From assembly GCA_030704615.1 (NCBI GenBank), contig CM060733.1, positions 70,432,001-70,496,000 on the forward strand: a DNA stretch of 64,000 bases, written 5' to 3'. This DNA is from Takakia lepidozioides (lineage: Eukaryota; Streptophyta; Takakiopsida; Takakiales; Takakiaceae). This document shows positions 21,167 through 36,100 of the stretch, piece by piece. A model generated the notes under the pieces. It saw only the letters and a program-made list of their open reading frames with translations, was not told the DNA's origin and did no database searches. Position numbers and translations under genes: made by a program. Every line of letters starts with the position of its first letter. Within the stretch, counting starts at the first letter, position 1.

Positions 21167-24100
21167 GATGTACCTTCGTTTGTGTCAAACTTGCCAACTT
21201 GGAACATGCCAATGGCAGAAAAAGTGAAGGGTTCATTTCACCCTCAGATATCTGATGCAAGACCAAATTTGTACCCTAAAACATTGAAAAGATCTGCTCA
21301 AACAATGTGCGTTGCCGCACACTGTTTGAGCTGGCAGTGCAGGGTTCATTTCATCCTCAGAAAGGTGCCCCTGAAGTCCAAATTTTGCACCCTAAAACAT
21401 TGAAATGTTCAGCTCAAACAGTGTGCGTTGCCGCACACTGTTTGGGCTCACAGTGAAGGGTTCATTTCATCCTCATATAAGTGCCCCTGGAGTCCAAATT
21501 TTGCACCCTTAAACATTGAAATGTTTAGCTCAAACAGTGTGCCTTGCCGCACACTGTTTGAGCTGGCAGTGAAGGGTTCATTTCACCCTCTGATAACTGA
21601 CTGCAAGACCAAATTTTGCACCCTAAAACATTGAAAAGATCTGCTCAAACAGTGTGCATTGCCGCACACTGTTTGAGCTGGCAGTGCAGGTTCATTTCAT
21701 CCTCAGAAAGGTGCCCTGAAGTCCAAATTTTGCACCCTAAAACATTGAACGTTCAGCTCAAACAGTGTGCGGCAACGCACACTGTTTGAGCTGGCAGTAA
21801 AGGGTTCATTTCATCCTCAGATAGGTGCCCCTGAAGTCCAAATTTTGCACCCTAAAACATTGAAATGTTCAGCTCAAACATTGTGCGTTGCCGCACACTG
21901 TTTGGGCTGACAGTGAAGGGTTCATTTCATCCTCAGATAGGTGCCCCTGAAGTCCAAATTTTGCACCCTAAAACATTGAAACGTTCAGCTCAAACAGTGT
22001 GCGGCAACGCACACTGTTTGAGCTGGCAGTGAAGGTTCATTTCATCCTCAGATAGGTGCCCCTGAAGTCCAAATTTTGCACCTTAAAACATTGAAATGTT
22101 CAGCTCAAACAGTGTGCGTTGCCGCACACTGTTTGAGCTGACAGTGAAGGGTTCATTTCATCCTCAGAAGGTGCCCCTGAAGTCCAATTTTGCACCCTAA
22201 AACATTGAAACGTTCAGCTCAAACAGTGTGCGGCAACGCACACTTTTTGAGCTGGCAGTGAAGGGTTCATTCATCCTCAGATAGTTGCCCCTGAAGTCCA
22301 ATTTTGCACCCTAAGACATTGAAATGTTCAGCTCAAACAGTGTGCGTTGCCGCACACTGTTTGGGCTGCAGTGAAGGGTTCATTTCATCCTCAGATAGGT
22401 GCCCCTGAAGTCCAAATTTTGCACCCTAAAACATTGAAATGTTCAGCTCAAACAGTGTGGTTGCCGCACACTGTTGAGCTGACAGTGAAGGGTTCATTTC
22501 ATCCTCAGATAGGTGGCCCTGAAGTCCAAATTTTGCACCCTAAAACATTGAAACGTTCAGCTCAAACAGTGTGCGGCAACGCACACTGTTTGAGCTGGCA
22601 GTGAAGGGTTCATTTCATCCTCAGATAGGTGCCCCTGAAGTCCAAATTTTGCACCCTAAAACATTGAAATGTTCAGCTCAAACAGTGTGCTTTGCCGCAC
22701 ACTGTTAGGGCTGACGTGAAGGGTCATTTCATCCTGAGATAGTGCCCTGAAGTCCAAATTTTGCACCTGATGTACCTTCGTTTGTGTCACAACTTGCCAT
22801 GGGAACATGCCAATGGCAGAAAATTGAAGGGTTCATTTCACCCTCAGATATCTGACTGCAAGCCAAATTTTGTACCCTAAAACATTGAAAAGATCTGCTC
22901 AAACAATGTGCGTTGCCGCACACTGTTTGAGCTGGCAGTGCAGGGTTCATTTCATCCTCAGAAAGGTGCCCCTGAAGTCCAAATTTTGCACCCTAAAACA
23001 TTGAAATGTTCAGCTCAAACAGTGTGCGCCGCACACTGTTGGGCTCACAGTTGAAGGGTTCATTTCATCCTCATATAAGTGCCCCTGAAGTCCAATTTGC
23101 ACCCTTAAACATTGAAATGTTTAGCTCAAACAGTGTGCCTTGCCGCACACTGTTTGAGCTGGCAGTGAAGGGTTCATTTCACCTCTGATAACTGACTGCA
23201 AGACCAAATTTTGCACCCTAAAACAGAAAAGATCTGCTCAAACAGTGTGCATTGCCGCCAATGTTTGAGCTGGCAGTGCAGGGTTTCATTTCATCCCTCA
23301 GAAAGGTGCCACTGAAAGTCCAAATTCTGCACCCTAAACATTGAAATGTTCAGCTCAACAGTGTGCGTTGCCGCACACTGTTTGTTTGGGTCACAAGTGA
23401 AGGGTTCATTTCAACCTCATATAAAGTGCCACTGGAGTCCAAAGTTGGCAACCATTAACCATGAAATGTTTAGCCCGCAAACAGTGGGCCTTGCCGCACC
23501 ACTGTTTGAGCTGGCAGGGAAGGTTCATTTCACCCTCTGATAAATGACTGCAAGACCAAATTTGCACCCTAAAACATTGAAAGATCTGCTCAAACAGTGT
23601 GCATTGCCGCACACTGTTTGAGCGGACAGTGCAGGGTCATTTCATCCTCAGAAAGGTGCCCCTGAAGTCCAAATTTTGCACCCTGAAACATTGAAATGTC
23701 AGCTCAAACAGTGTGCGGCCGCACATGTTTGAGCTGGCAGTAAAGGGTTCATTTCATCTCAGATAGGTGCCCTGAAGTCCAAATTTGCACCCTAAAACAT
23801 TGAAAATGTTCAGCTCAAACAGTGTGCGTTGCCGCACACTGTTTGGGCTGCCAGTGAAGGGTCATCATCTCAGAAGGTGCCCCTGAAGTCCAAATTTTGC
23901 ACCCTAAAACATTGGAAATGTTCAGCTCAAACAGTGTGCGGCAAACGCACATGTTTGAGCTGGCAGTGAAGGGTTCATTTCATCCTCAGATAGGTGCCCC
24001 TGACTGAAGTCCAAATTTGCACCTTAAAACATTGAAATGTTCAGCTCAAACAGTGTGCGTTGCCGCACACTGTTTGAGCTGACAGTGAAGGGTTCATTCA

Positions 24101-27100
24101 TCCTCAGAAAGGTGCCCCTGAAGTCCAAATTTTGCACCCTAAAACATTGAAACGTTCAGCTCAAACAGTGTGCGGGCAACGCAAACTGTTTGAGCTGGCA
24201 GAGAAGGGTTCATTTCATCCTCAGATAGTGCCCCTGAAGTCCAAATTTGCACCCTAAGACATTGAATGTTCAGCTCAAACAGTGTGCGTTGCCGCACACT
24301 GTTTGGGCTGACAGTGAAGGGTTCATTCATCTCAGATAGGTGCCCCTGAAGTCCAAATTTGCACCCTAAAACATTGAAATGTTCAGCTCAAACAGTGTGG
24401 TTGCCGCACACTGTGTTTGCTGACAGTGAAGGGTTCATTTCATCCTCAGATAGGTGGCCCTGAAGTCCAAATTTTGCACCCTAAAACATTGAAACGTTCA
24501 GCTCAAACAGTGTGCGGCAACGCACACTGTTTGAGCTGGCAGTGAAGGGTTCATTTCATCCTCAGATAGGTGCCCTGAAGTCCAAATTTTGCACCCTAAA
24601 CATTGAAATGTTCAGCTCAAACAGTGTGCGTTGCCGCACACTGTTAGGGCTGACAGTGAAGGGTTCATTTCATCCTCAGATAGGTGCCCTGAAGTCCAAA
24701 TTTTGCACCCTGATGTACCTTCGTTTGTGTCACAAATTGCAACTGGAACATGCCAATGGCAGAAAATGAAGGGTTCATTTCACCCTCAGATATCTGACTG
24801 CAAGACCAAATTTTGTACCCTAAAACATTGAAAAGATCTGCTCAAACATGTGCGTTGCCGCACACTGTTTGAGCTGGCAGTGCAGGGTTCATTTCATCCT
24901 CAGAAAGGTGCCCCTGAAAGTCCAAATTTTGCACCCTAAAACATTGAAATGTCAGCTCAAACAGTGTGCGTTGCCGCACACTGTTTGGGCTCACAGTGAA
25001 GGTTCATTTCATCCTCAATAGTGCCCCTGAGTCCAAATTTGCACCCTAAACATTGAAATGTTTAGCTCAAACAGTGTGCCTTGCCGCACACTGTTTGAGC
25101 TGGCAGTGAAGGGTTCATTTCACCCTCTGATAACTGACTGCAGACCAAATTTTGCACCCTAAAACATTGAAAAGATCTGCTCAAACAGTGTGCATTGCCG
25201 CACACTGTTTGAGCTGGCAGTGCAGGGTTCATTTCATTCGAAAGGTGCCCCTGAAGTCCAAATTTTGCACCTAAAACATTGAAACGTTCAGCTCAAACAG
25301 TGGGGCAAACGCACACTGTTTGAGCTGGCAGTGAAGGGTTCATTTCATCCTCAGATAGATGCCCCTGAAGTCCAAATTTTGCACCCTAAAACATTGAAAT
25401 GTTCAGCTCAAACAGTGTGCGTTTGCCGCACACTGTTTGGGCTGACAGTGAAGGGTTCATTTCATCCTCAGATAGGTGCCCCTGAAGTCCAAATTTTGCA
25501 CCCTAAACATTGAAACGTTCAGCTCAAACAGTGTGCGGCAACGCACACTGTTTGAGCTGGCAGTGAAGGGTTCATTTCATCCTCAGATAGGTGCCCCTGA
25601 AGTCCAAATTTTGCCCCTTAAAACATTGAAATGTTCAGCTCAAACAGTGTGCGTTGCCGCACACTGTTTGAGCTGACAGTGAAGGGTCATTTCATCCTCA
25701 GAAAGGTGCCCCTGAAGTCCAAATTTGCACCCAAAACATTGAAACGTTCAGCTCAAACAGTGTGCGGCAACGCACACTGTTTGAGCTGGCAGTGAAGGGT
25801 TCATTTCATCCTCAGATAGGTGCCCCTGAAGTCCAAATTTTGACCCTAAAACATTGAAACGTTCAGCTCAAACAGTGTGCGGCAACGCACACTGTTTGAG
25901 CTGGCAGTGAGGGTTCATTTCATCCTCAGATAGATGCCCCTGAAGTCCAAATTTTGCACCCTAAAACATTGAAATGTTCAGCTCAAACAGTGTGCGTTGC
26001 CGCACACTGTTTGGGCTGACAGTGAAGGGTTCATTTCATCCTCAGATAGGTGCCCCTGAAGTCCAAATTTTGCACCTAAAACATTGAAACGTTCAGCTCA
26101 AACAGTGTGCGGCAACGCACACTGTTTGAGCTGGCAGTGAAGGGTCATTTCATCCTCAGATAGGTGCCCCTGAAGTCCAAATTTTGCACCCTAAAACATT
26201 GAAATGTTCAGCTCAAACAGTGTGCGTTGCCGCACACTGTTAGGGCTGACAGTGAAGGGTTCATTTCATCCTGAGATAGGTGCCCCTGAAGTCCAAATTT
26301 TGCACCCTGATGTACCTTCGTTTGTGTCACAATGCCAACTGGGAAACATGCAATGGCAGAAAATTGAAGGGTTCATTTCACCCTCAGATATCTGACTGCA
26401 AGACCAAATTTTATACCCTAAAACATTGAAAAGATCTGCTCAAACAATGTGCGTTGCCGCACACTGTTTGAGCTGGCAGTGCAGGGTTCATTTCATCCTC
26501 AGAAAGGTGCCCCTGAAGTCCAAATTTTGCACCCTAAAACATTGAAATGTTCAGCTCAAACAGTGTGCGTTGCCGCACACTGTTTGGGCTCACAGTGAAG
26601 GGTTCATTTCATCCTCATATAAGTGCCCCTGAAGTCCAAATTTTGCACCCTTAAACATTGAAATGTTTAGCTCAAACAGTGTGCCTTGCCGCACACTGTT
26701 TGAGCTGGCAGTGAAGGGTTCATTTCACCCTCTGATAACTGACTGCAAGACCAAATTTTGCACCCTAAAACATTGAAAGATCTGCTCAAACAGTGTGCTT
26801 GCCGCACACTGTTTGAGCTGGCAGTGCAGGGTTCATTTCATCCTCAGATAGGTGCCCCTGAAGTCAAATTTTGCACCCTAAAACATTGAAACGTTCAGCT
26901 CAAACAGTGTGCGGCAACGCACACTGTTTGGGCTGGCAGTGAAGGGTTCATTTCATCCTCAGATAGTGCCCCTGAAGTCCAAATTTTGCACCTTAAAACA
27001 TTGAAATGTTCAGCTCAAACAGTGTGCGTTGCCGCACACTGTTTGAGCTGACAGTGAAGGGTTCATTTCATCCTCAGAAAGGTGCCCCTGAAGTCCAAAT

Positions 27101-30100
27101 TTTGCACCCTAAAACATTGAAACGTTCAGCTCAAACAGTGTGCGGCAACGCACAGTTTGAGCTGGCAGTGAAGGGTTCATTTCATCCTCAGATAGGTGCC
27201 CCTGAAGTCCAAATTTTGCACCCTAAAACATTGAAAGATAGCTCAAACAGTGTGCATTGCCGCACACTGTTTGAGCTGGCAGTGAAGGGTTCATTTCATC
27301 CTCAGATAGATGCCCCTGAAGTCCAAATTTTGCACCCTAAACATTGAAATGTTCAGCTCAAACAGTGTGCGTTGCCGCACACTGTTTGGGCTGACAGTGA
27401 AGGGTTCATTTCATCCTCAGATAGGTGCCCCTGAAGTCCAAATTTTGCACCCTAAAACATGAAACGTTCAGCTCAAACAGTGTGCGCAACGCACACTGTT
27501 TGAGCTGGCAGTGAAGGGTTCATTTCATCCTCAGATAGGTGCCCCTGAAGTCCAAATTTTGCACCTAAGACATTGAAATGTTCAGCTCAAACAATGTGCG
27601 TTGCCGCACACTGTTTTGGCTGGCAGTGAAGGGTTCATTTCATCTCAGATAGGTGCCCCTGAAGTCCAAATTTTGCACCCTAAACATTGAAATGTTCAGC
27701 TCAAACAGTGTGCGTTGCCGCACACTGTTTGAGCTGACAGTGAAGGGTTCATTTCATCCTCAGAAAGGTGCCCCTGAAGTCCAAATTTTGCACCCTAAAA
27801 CATTGAAATGTTCAGCTCAAACAGTGTGCGGCAACGCACACTGTTTGAGCTGGCAGTGAAGGGTTCATTTCATCCTCAGATAGGTGCCCCTGAAGTCCAA
27901 ATTTTGCACCCAAAGACATTGAAATGTTCAGCTAAAACAGTGTGCGTTGCCGCACACTGTTTGGGCTGACAGTGAAGGGTTCATTCATCCTCAGATAGGT
28001 GCCCCTGAAGTCCAAATTTTGCACCCTAAAACATTGAAATGTTCAGCTCAAACAGTGTGGTTGCCGCACACTGTTGAGCTGACAGTGAGGGTTCATTTCA
28101 TCCTCAGATAGGTGGCCCTGAAGTCCAAATTTTGCACCCTAAAACATTGAAACGTTCAGCTCAAACAGTGTGCGGCAACGCACACTGTTTGAGCTGGCAG
28201 TGAAGGGTTCATTTCATCCTCAGATAGGTGCCCCTGAAGTCCAAATTTTGCACCCAAAACATTGAAATGTTCAGCTCAAACAGTGTGCGTTGCCGCACAC
28301 TGTTAGGGCTGACAGTGAAGGGTTCATTCATCCTGAGATAGGTGCCCTGAAGTCCAAATTTTGCACCCTGATGACCTTCGTTTGTGTCACAAACTGCCAA
28401 CTGGGAACATGGCAATGGCAGAAAATTGAAGGGTTCATTTCACCTCAGAATGACTGCAAGACCAATTTATACCCTAAACATTGAAAAGATCTGCTCAAAC
28501 AATGTGCGTTGCCGCACAATGTTTGAGCTGGCAGTGAAGGGTTCATTTCATCCTCAGAAAGGTGCCCTGAAGTCCAAATTTGCACCCTAAAACATTGAAA
28601 TGTTCAGCTCAAACAGTGTGCGTTGCCGCACACTGTTTGGGCTCACAGTGAAGGGTTCATTTCATCCTCATATAAGTGCCCCTGAAGTCCAAATTTTGCA
28701 CCCTTAAACATTGAAATGTTTAGCTCAAACAGTGTGCCTTGCCGCACACTGTTTGAGCTGGCAGTGAAGGGTTCATTTCACCTCTGATAACTGACTGCAA
28801 GACCAAATTTTGCACCCTAAAACATTGAAAAGATCGCTCAAACAGTGTGCGTTGCCGCACACTGTTTGAGCTGGCAGTGCAGGGTTCATTCACCTCAGAT
28901 AGGTGCCCCTGAAGTCCAAATTTTGCACCCTAAAACATTGAAACGTTCAGCTCAAACAGTGTGCGGCAACGCACACTGTTTGAGCTGGCAGTGAAGGGTT
29001 CATTTCATCCTCAGATAGGTGCCCCTGAAGTCCAAATTTGCACCCTAAAACATTGAAATGTTCAGCTCAAACAGTGTGCGTTGCCGCACACTGTTTGGGC
29101 TGACAGTGAAGGGTTCATTTCATCCTCAGATAGGTGCCCCTGAAGTCCAAATTTTGCACCCTAAAACATTGAAACGTTCAGCTCAAACAGTGTGCGGCAA
29201 CGCACACTGTTTGAGCTGGCAGTGAAGGGTTCATTTCATCCTCAGATAGTGCCCCTGAAGTCCAAATTTTGCACCTAAGACATTGAAATGTTCAGCTCAA
29301 ACAATGTGCGTTGCCGCACACTGTTTGGGCTGACAGTGAAGGGTTCATTTCATCCTCAGATAGGTGCCCCTGAAGTCCAAATTTTGCACCCTAAAACATT
29401 GAAATGTTCAGCTCAAACAGTGTGCGTTGCCGCACACTGTTTGAGCTGACAGTGAAGGGTTCATTTCATCCTCAGAAAGGTGCCCCTGAAGTCCAAATTT
29501 TGCACCCTAAAACATTGAAACGTTCAGCTCAAACAGTGTGCGGCAACGCACACTGTTTGAGCTGGCAGTGAAGGGTTCATTTCATCCTCAGATAGGTGCC
29601 CCTGAAGTCCAAATTTGCACCCTAAGACATTGAAATGTTCAGCTCAAACAGTGTGCGTTGCCGCACACTGTTTGGGCTGACAGTGAAGGGTCATTTCATC
29701 CTCGATAGGTGCCCTGAAGTCCAAATTTTGCACCCTAAAACATTGAAATGTTCAGCTCAAACAGTGTGGTTGCCGCACACTGTTTGAGCTGACAGTGAAG
29801 GGTTCATTTCATCCTCAGATAGGTGGCCCTGAAGTCCAATTTTGCACCTAAAACATTGAAACGTTCAGCTCAAACAGTGTGCGGCAACGCACACTGTTTG
29901 AGGGCTGAGTGTGAAGGTTCATTTCATCCTCAGATAGGTGCCCCTGAAGTCCAAATTTTGCACCCTAAAACATTGAAATGTTCAGCTCAAACAGTGTGCG
30001 TTGCAGCACACTGTTGGGCTGACAGTGAAGGGTTCATTTCATCCTGAGATAGGTGCCCCTGAAGTCCAATTTTGCACCCTGATGTACCTTCGTTTGTGTC

Positions 30101-33100
30101 ACAACTTGCCAACTGGAACATGCAATGGCAGGAAGAAAGTGAAGGGTTCATTTCACCCTCAGATATCTGACTGCAAGACCAAATTTATACCCTAAAACAT
30201 TGAAAAGATCTGCTCAAACAATGTGCGTTGCCGCACACTGTTTGAGCTGGCAGTGCAGGGTTCATTTCATCCTCAGAAAGGTGCCCCTGAAGTCCAAATT
30301 TTGCACCTAAAACATTGAAATGTTCAGCTCAAACAGTGTGCGTTGCCGCACACTGTTTGGGCTCACAGTGAAGGGTTCATTTCATCCTCATAAGTGCCCC
30401 TGAAGTCCAAATTTTGCACCCTAAACATTGAAATGTTAGCTCAAACAGTGTGCTTGCCGCACACTGTTTGAGCTGGCAGTGAAGGGTTCATTTCACCCTC
30501 TGATAGGTGACTGCAAGACCAAATTTTGCACCCTAAAACATTGAAAGATTGCTCAAACAGTGTGCATTGCCGCACACTGTTTGAGCTGGCAGTGCAGGTT
30601 CATTTCATCCTCAGATAGGTGCCCCTGAAGTCCAAATTTGCACCCTAAAACATTGAAATTCAGCTCAAACAGTGTGCGGCAACGCACACTGTTGAGCTGG
30701 CAGTGAAGGGTCATTTCATCCTCAGATAGGTGCCCCTGAAGTCCAAATTTTGCACCTTAAAACATTGAAATGTTCAGCTCAAACAGTGTGCGTTGCCGCA
30801 CACTGTTTGAGCTGACAGTGAAGGGTTCATTTCATCCTCAGAAAGGTGCCCCTGAAGTCCAAATTTTGCACCCTAAAACATTGAAACGTTCAGCTCAAAC
30901 AGTGTGCGGCAACGCACACTGTTTGATGGCTGGCAGTGAAGGGTTCATTTCATCCTCAGATAGGTGCCCCTGAAGTCCAAATTTTGCACCCTAAAACATT
31001 GAAAGTTCAGCTCAAACAGTGTGCGGCAACGCACACTGTTTGAGCTGGCAGTGAAGGGTTCATTTCATCCTCAGATAGAGCCCTGAAGTCCAAATTTTGC
31101 ACCCTAAAACATTGAAATGTTCAGCTCAAACAGTGTGCGTTGCCGCACACTGTTGGGCTGACAGTGAAGGGTTCATTTCATCCTCAGCAGGTGCCCCTGA
31201 AGTCCAAATTTTGCACCCTAAAACATTGAAACGTTCAGCTCAAACAGTGTGCGGCCGCACACTGTTTGAGCTGGAAGTGAAGGGTTCATTTCATCCTCAG
31301 ATAGGTGCCCCTGAAGTCCAATTTTGCACCCTAAAACATTGAAATGTTCAGCTCAAACAGTGTGCGTTGCCGCACACTGTTGAGGGCTGACAGTGAAGGG
31401 TTCATTTCATCCTGAGATAGGTGCCCCTGAAGTCCAAATTTTGCACCCTGATGTACCTCGTTTGTGTCACAACTTGCAACTGGGAACATGCCAATGGCAG
31501 AAAATGAAGGGTTCATTTCACCCTCAGATAGATGACTGCAAGACCAAATTTTGTACCCTAAAACATTGAAAAGATCTGCTCAAACAATGTGCGTTGCCGC
31601 ACACTGTTTGAGCTGGCAGTGCAGGGTTCATTTCATCCTCAGAAAGGTGCCCCTGAAGTCCAAATTTGCACCCTAAAACATTGAAATGTTCAGCTCAAAC
31701 AGTGTGCGTTGCCGCACACTGTTTGGGCTCACAGTGAAGGTTCATTTCATCCTCATATAAGTGCCCCTGAAGTCCAAAATTTGGCACCTTAAACATTGAA
31801 ATGTTTAGCTCAAACAGTGTGCCTTGCCGCACACTGTTTGAGCTGGCAGTGAAGGGTTCATTTCCCCTTGATAACTGACTGCAAGACCAAATTTTGCACC
31901 CTAAAACATTGAAAAGATCTGCTCAAACAGTGTGCATTGCCGCACACTGTTTGAGCTGGCAGTGCAGGGTTCATTTCATCCTCAGAAAGGTGCCCCTGAA
32001 GTCCAAATTTTGCACCCTAAAACATTGAAACGTTCAGCTCAAACAGTGTGCGGCAACGCACACTGTTTGAGCTGGCAGTGAAGGGTTCATTTCACCTCAG
32101 ATAGATGCCCCTGAAGTCCAAATTTTGCACCCTAAAACATTGAAATGTTCAGCTCAAACAGTGTGCGTTGCCGCACACTGTTTGGGCTGACAGTGAAGGG
32201 TTCATTTCATCCTCAGATAGGTGCCCCTGAAGTCCAAATTTTGCACCCTAAAACATTGAAACGTTCAGCTCAAACAGTGTGCGGCAACGCACACTGTTTG
32301 AGCTGGCAGTGAAGGGTTCATTTCATCCTCAGATAGGTGCCCCTGAAGTCCAAATTTGCACCTTAAAACATTGAAATGTTCAGCTCAAACAGTGTGCGTT
32401 GCCGCACACTGTTTGAGCTGGCAGTGAAGGGTTCATTTCATCCTCAGATAGGTGCCCTGAAGTCCAAATTTTGCACCCTAAAACATTGAAATGTTCAGCT
32501 CAAACAGTGTGCGTTGCCGCACACTGTTTGGGCTGACAGTGAAGGGTTCATTTCATCCTCAGATAGGTGCCCCTGAAGTCCAAATTTTGCACCCTAAAAC
32601 ATTGAAACGTTCAGCTCAAACAGTGTGCGGCAACGCACACTGTTTGAGCTGGCAGTGAAGGGAAGGGTTCATTTCATCCTCAGATAGGTGCCCCTGAAGT
32701 CCAAATTTTGCACCTAAGACATTGAAATGTTCAGCTCAACCATGGCGTTGCCGCACACTGTTTGGGCTGACAGTGAAGGGTTCATTTCATCCTCAGATAG
32801 GTGCCCTGAAGTCAAATTTTGCACCCTAAAACATTGAAATGTTCAGCTCAAACAGTGTGCGTTGCCGCACACTGTTTGAGCTGACAGTGAAGGGTTCATT
32901 TCATCCTCAGAAAGGTGCCCCTGAAGTCCCAATTTTGCACCCTAAACATTGAAACGTTCAGCTCAAACAGTGTGCGGCAACGCACACTGTTGAGCTGGCA
33001 GTGAAGGGTTCATTTCATCCTCAGATAGGTGCCCTGAAGTCCAAATTTTGCACCCTAAGACATTGAAATGTTCAGCTCAACAGTGTGCGTTGCGCACACT

Positions 33101-36100
33101 GTTTGGGCTGACAGTGAAGGGTTCATTTCATCCTCAGATAGGTGCCCCTGAAGTCCAAATTTTGCACCCTAAAACATGAAATGTTTCAGCTCAAACAGTG
33201 TGGTTGCCGCACACTGTTTGAGCTGACAGTGAAGGGTTCATTTCATCCTCAGATAGGTGGCCCTGAAGTCCAAATTTTGCACCCTAAACATTGAAACGTT
33301 CAGCTCAAACAGTGTGCGGCAACGCACACTGTTTGAGCTGGCAGTGAAGGGTTCATTTCATCCTCAGATAGGTGCCCCTGAAGTCCAAATTTTGCACCCT
33401 AAAAATTGAAATGTTCAGCTCAAACAGTGTGCGTTGCCGCACACTGTTAGGGCTGACAGTGAAGGGTTCATTTCATCCTGATATAGGTGCCCCTGAAGTC
33501 CAAATTTTGCACCCTGATGTACCTTCGTTTGTGTCACAACTTGCCAAATGGGAACAGCCAATGGCAGAAAATTGAAGGGTTCATTTCATCAGATATCTGA
33601 CTGCAAGACCAAATTTATACCCTAAACATTGAAAAGATCTGCTCAAACATGTGCGTTGCCGCACAGTTTGAGCTGGCAGTGCAGGGTTCATTTCATCCTC
33701 AGAAGGTGCCCCTGAAGTCCAAATTTGCACCCTAAAACATTGAAATGTTCAGCTCAAACAGTGTGCGTTGCCGCACACTGTTTGGGCTCACAGTGAAGGG
33801 TTCATTCATCCTCATATAGTGCCCCTGAAGTCCAAATTTTGCACCCTTAAACATTGAAATGTTTAGCTCAAACAGTGTGCCTGCCGCACACTGTTTGAGC
33901 TGGGCAGTGAAGGGTTCATTTCACTCTGATAACTGACTGCAGACCAAATTTGCACCCTAAAACATTGAAAGATCGCTCAAACAGTGTGCATTGCCGCACA
34001 CTGTTTGAGCTGGCAGTGCAGGGTTCATTTCATCCTCAGATAGGTGGCCCTGAAGTCCAAATTTTGCACCCTAAAACATTGAAACGTTCAGCTCAAACAG
34101 TGTGCGGCAACGCACACTGTTTGAGCTGGCAGTGAAGGGTTCATTTCATCCTCAGATAGGTGCCCCTGAAGTCCAAATTTGCACCTTAAAACATTGAAAT
34201 GTCAGCTCAACCAGGTGCGTTGCCGCACACTGTTTGAGCTGACAGTGAAGGGTTCATTTCATCTCAGAAAGGTGCCCCTGAAGTCCAAATTTTGCACCCT
34301 AAAACATTGAAACGTTCAGCTCAAACAGTGTGCGGCAACGCACATTGTTGAGCTGGCAGTGAAGGGTTCATTTCATCCTCAGATAGGTGCCCTGAAGTCC
34401 AATTTTGCACCCTAAAACATTGAAACGTTCAGCTCAAACAGTGTGCGGCAACGCACACTGTTGAGCTGGCAGTGAAGGGTTCATTTCATCCTCAGATAGA
34501 TGCCCTGAAGTCCAAATTTTGCACCCTAAAACATTGAAATGTTCAGCTCAAACAGTGTGCTGCCGCACACTGTTTGGCTGACAGTGAAGGGTTCATTCCC
34601 TCAGATAGGTGCCCCTGAAGTCCAATTTTGCACCCTAAAACATTGAAACGTTCAGCTCAAACAGTGTGCGGCAACGCACACTGTTTGAGCTGGCCAGTGA
34701 AGGGTTCATTTCATCCTCAGATAGGTGCCCCTGAAGTCCAAATTTTGCACCTAAGACATTGAAATGTTCAGCTCAAACAATGTGCGTTGCCGCACACTGT
34801 TTGGGCTGACAGTGAAGGGTTCATTTCATCCTCAGATAGGTGCCCCTGAAGTCCAAATTTTGCACCCTAAAACATTGAAATGTTCAGCTCAAACAGTGTG
34901 GTTGCCGCACACTGTTTGAGCTGACAGTGAAGGGTTCATTTCATCCTCAGATAGGTGGCCCTGAAGTCCAAATTTTGCACCCTTAAACATTGAAATGTTT
35001 AGCTCAAACAGTGTGCTTGCCGCACACTGTTTGAGCTGGCAGTGAAGGGTTCATTTCACCCTCTGATAACTGACTGCAAGACCAAATTTTGCACCCTAAA
35101 ACATTGAAAAGATCTGCTCAAACAGTGTGCATTGCCGCACACTGTTTGAGCTGGCAGGGCAGGGTTCATTTCATCCTCAGAAAGGTGCCCCTGAAGTCCA
35201 AATTTTGCACCCTAAAACATTGAAACGTTCAGCTCAACAGTGTGCGGCAACGCACACTGTTTGAGCTGGCAGTGAAGGGTCATTTCATCCTCAGATAGGT
35301 GCCCCTGAAGTCCAAATTTTGCACCCTAAGACATTGAAATGTTCAGCTCAAACAGTGTGCGTTGCCGCACACTGTTGGGCTGACAGTGAAGGGTCATTTC
35401 ATCCTCAGATAGGTGCCCTGAAGTCCAAATTTTGCACCCTAAAACATTGAAATGTTCAGCTCAAACAGTGTGGTTGCCGCACACTGTTTGAGCTGACAGT
35501 GAAGGGTTCATTTCATCCTCAGATAGGTGGCCCTGAAGTCCAAATTTTGCACCCTAAAACATTGAAACGTTCAGCCTCAAACAGTGTGCGGCAACGCACA
35601 CTGTTTGAGCTGGCAGTGAAGGGTTCATTTCATCCTCAGATAGGTGCCCCTGAAGTCCAAATTTTGCACCCTAAAACATTGAAATGTTCAGCTCAAACAG
35701 TGTGCGTTGCCGCACACTGTTAGGGCTGACAGTGAAGGGTTCATTTCATCCTCAGATAGGTGCCCCTGAAGTCCAAATTTTGCACCCTGATGTACCTTCG
35801 TTTGTGTCACAACTTGCCAACTTGGAACATGCCAATGGCAGAAAAGTGAAGGGTTCATTTCACCCTCAGATATCTGACTGCAAGACCAAATTTTGTACCC
35901 TAAAACATTGAAAAGATCTGCTCAAACAATGTGCGTTGCCGCACACGTTTGAGCTGGCAGTGCTGGGTTCATTTCATCCTCAGAAAGATGCCCCTGAAGT
36001 CCAAATTTTGCACCCTAAAACATTGAAATGTTCAGATCAAACAGTGTGCGTTGCCGCACACTGTTTGGGCTCACAGTGAAGGGTTCATTTCATCCTCATA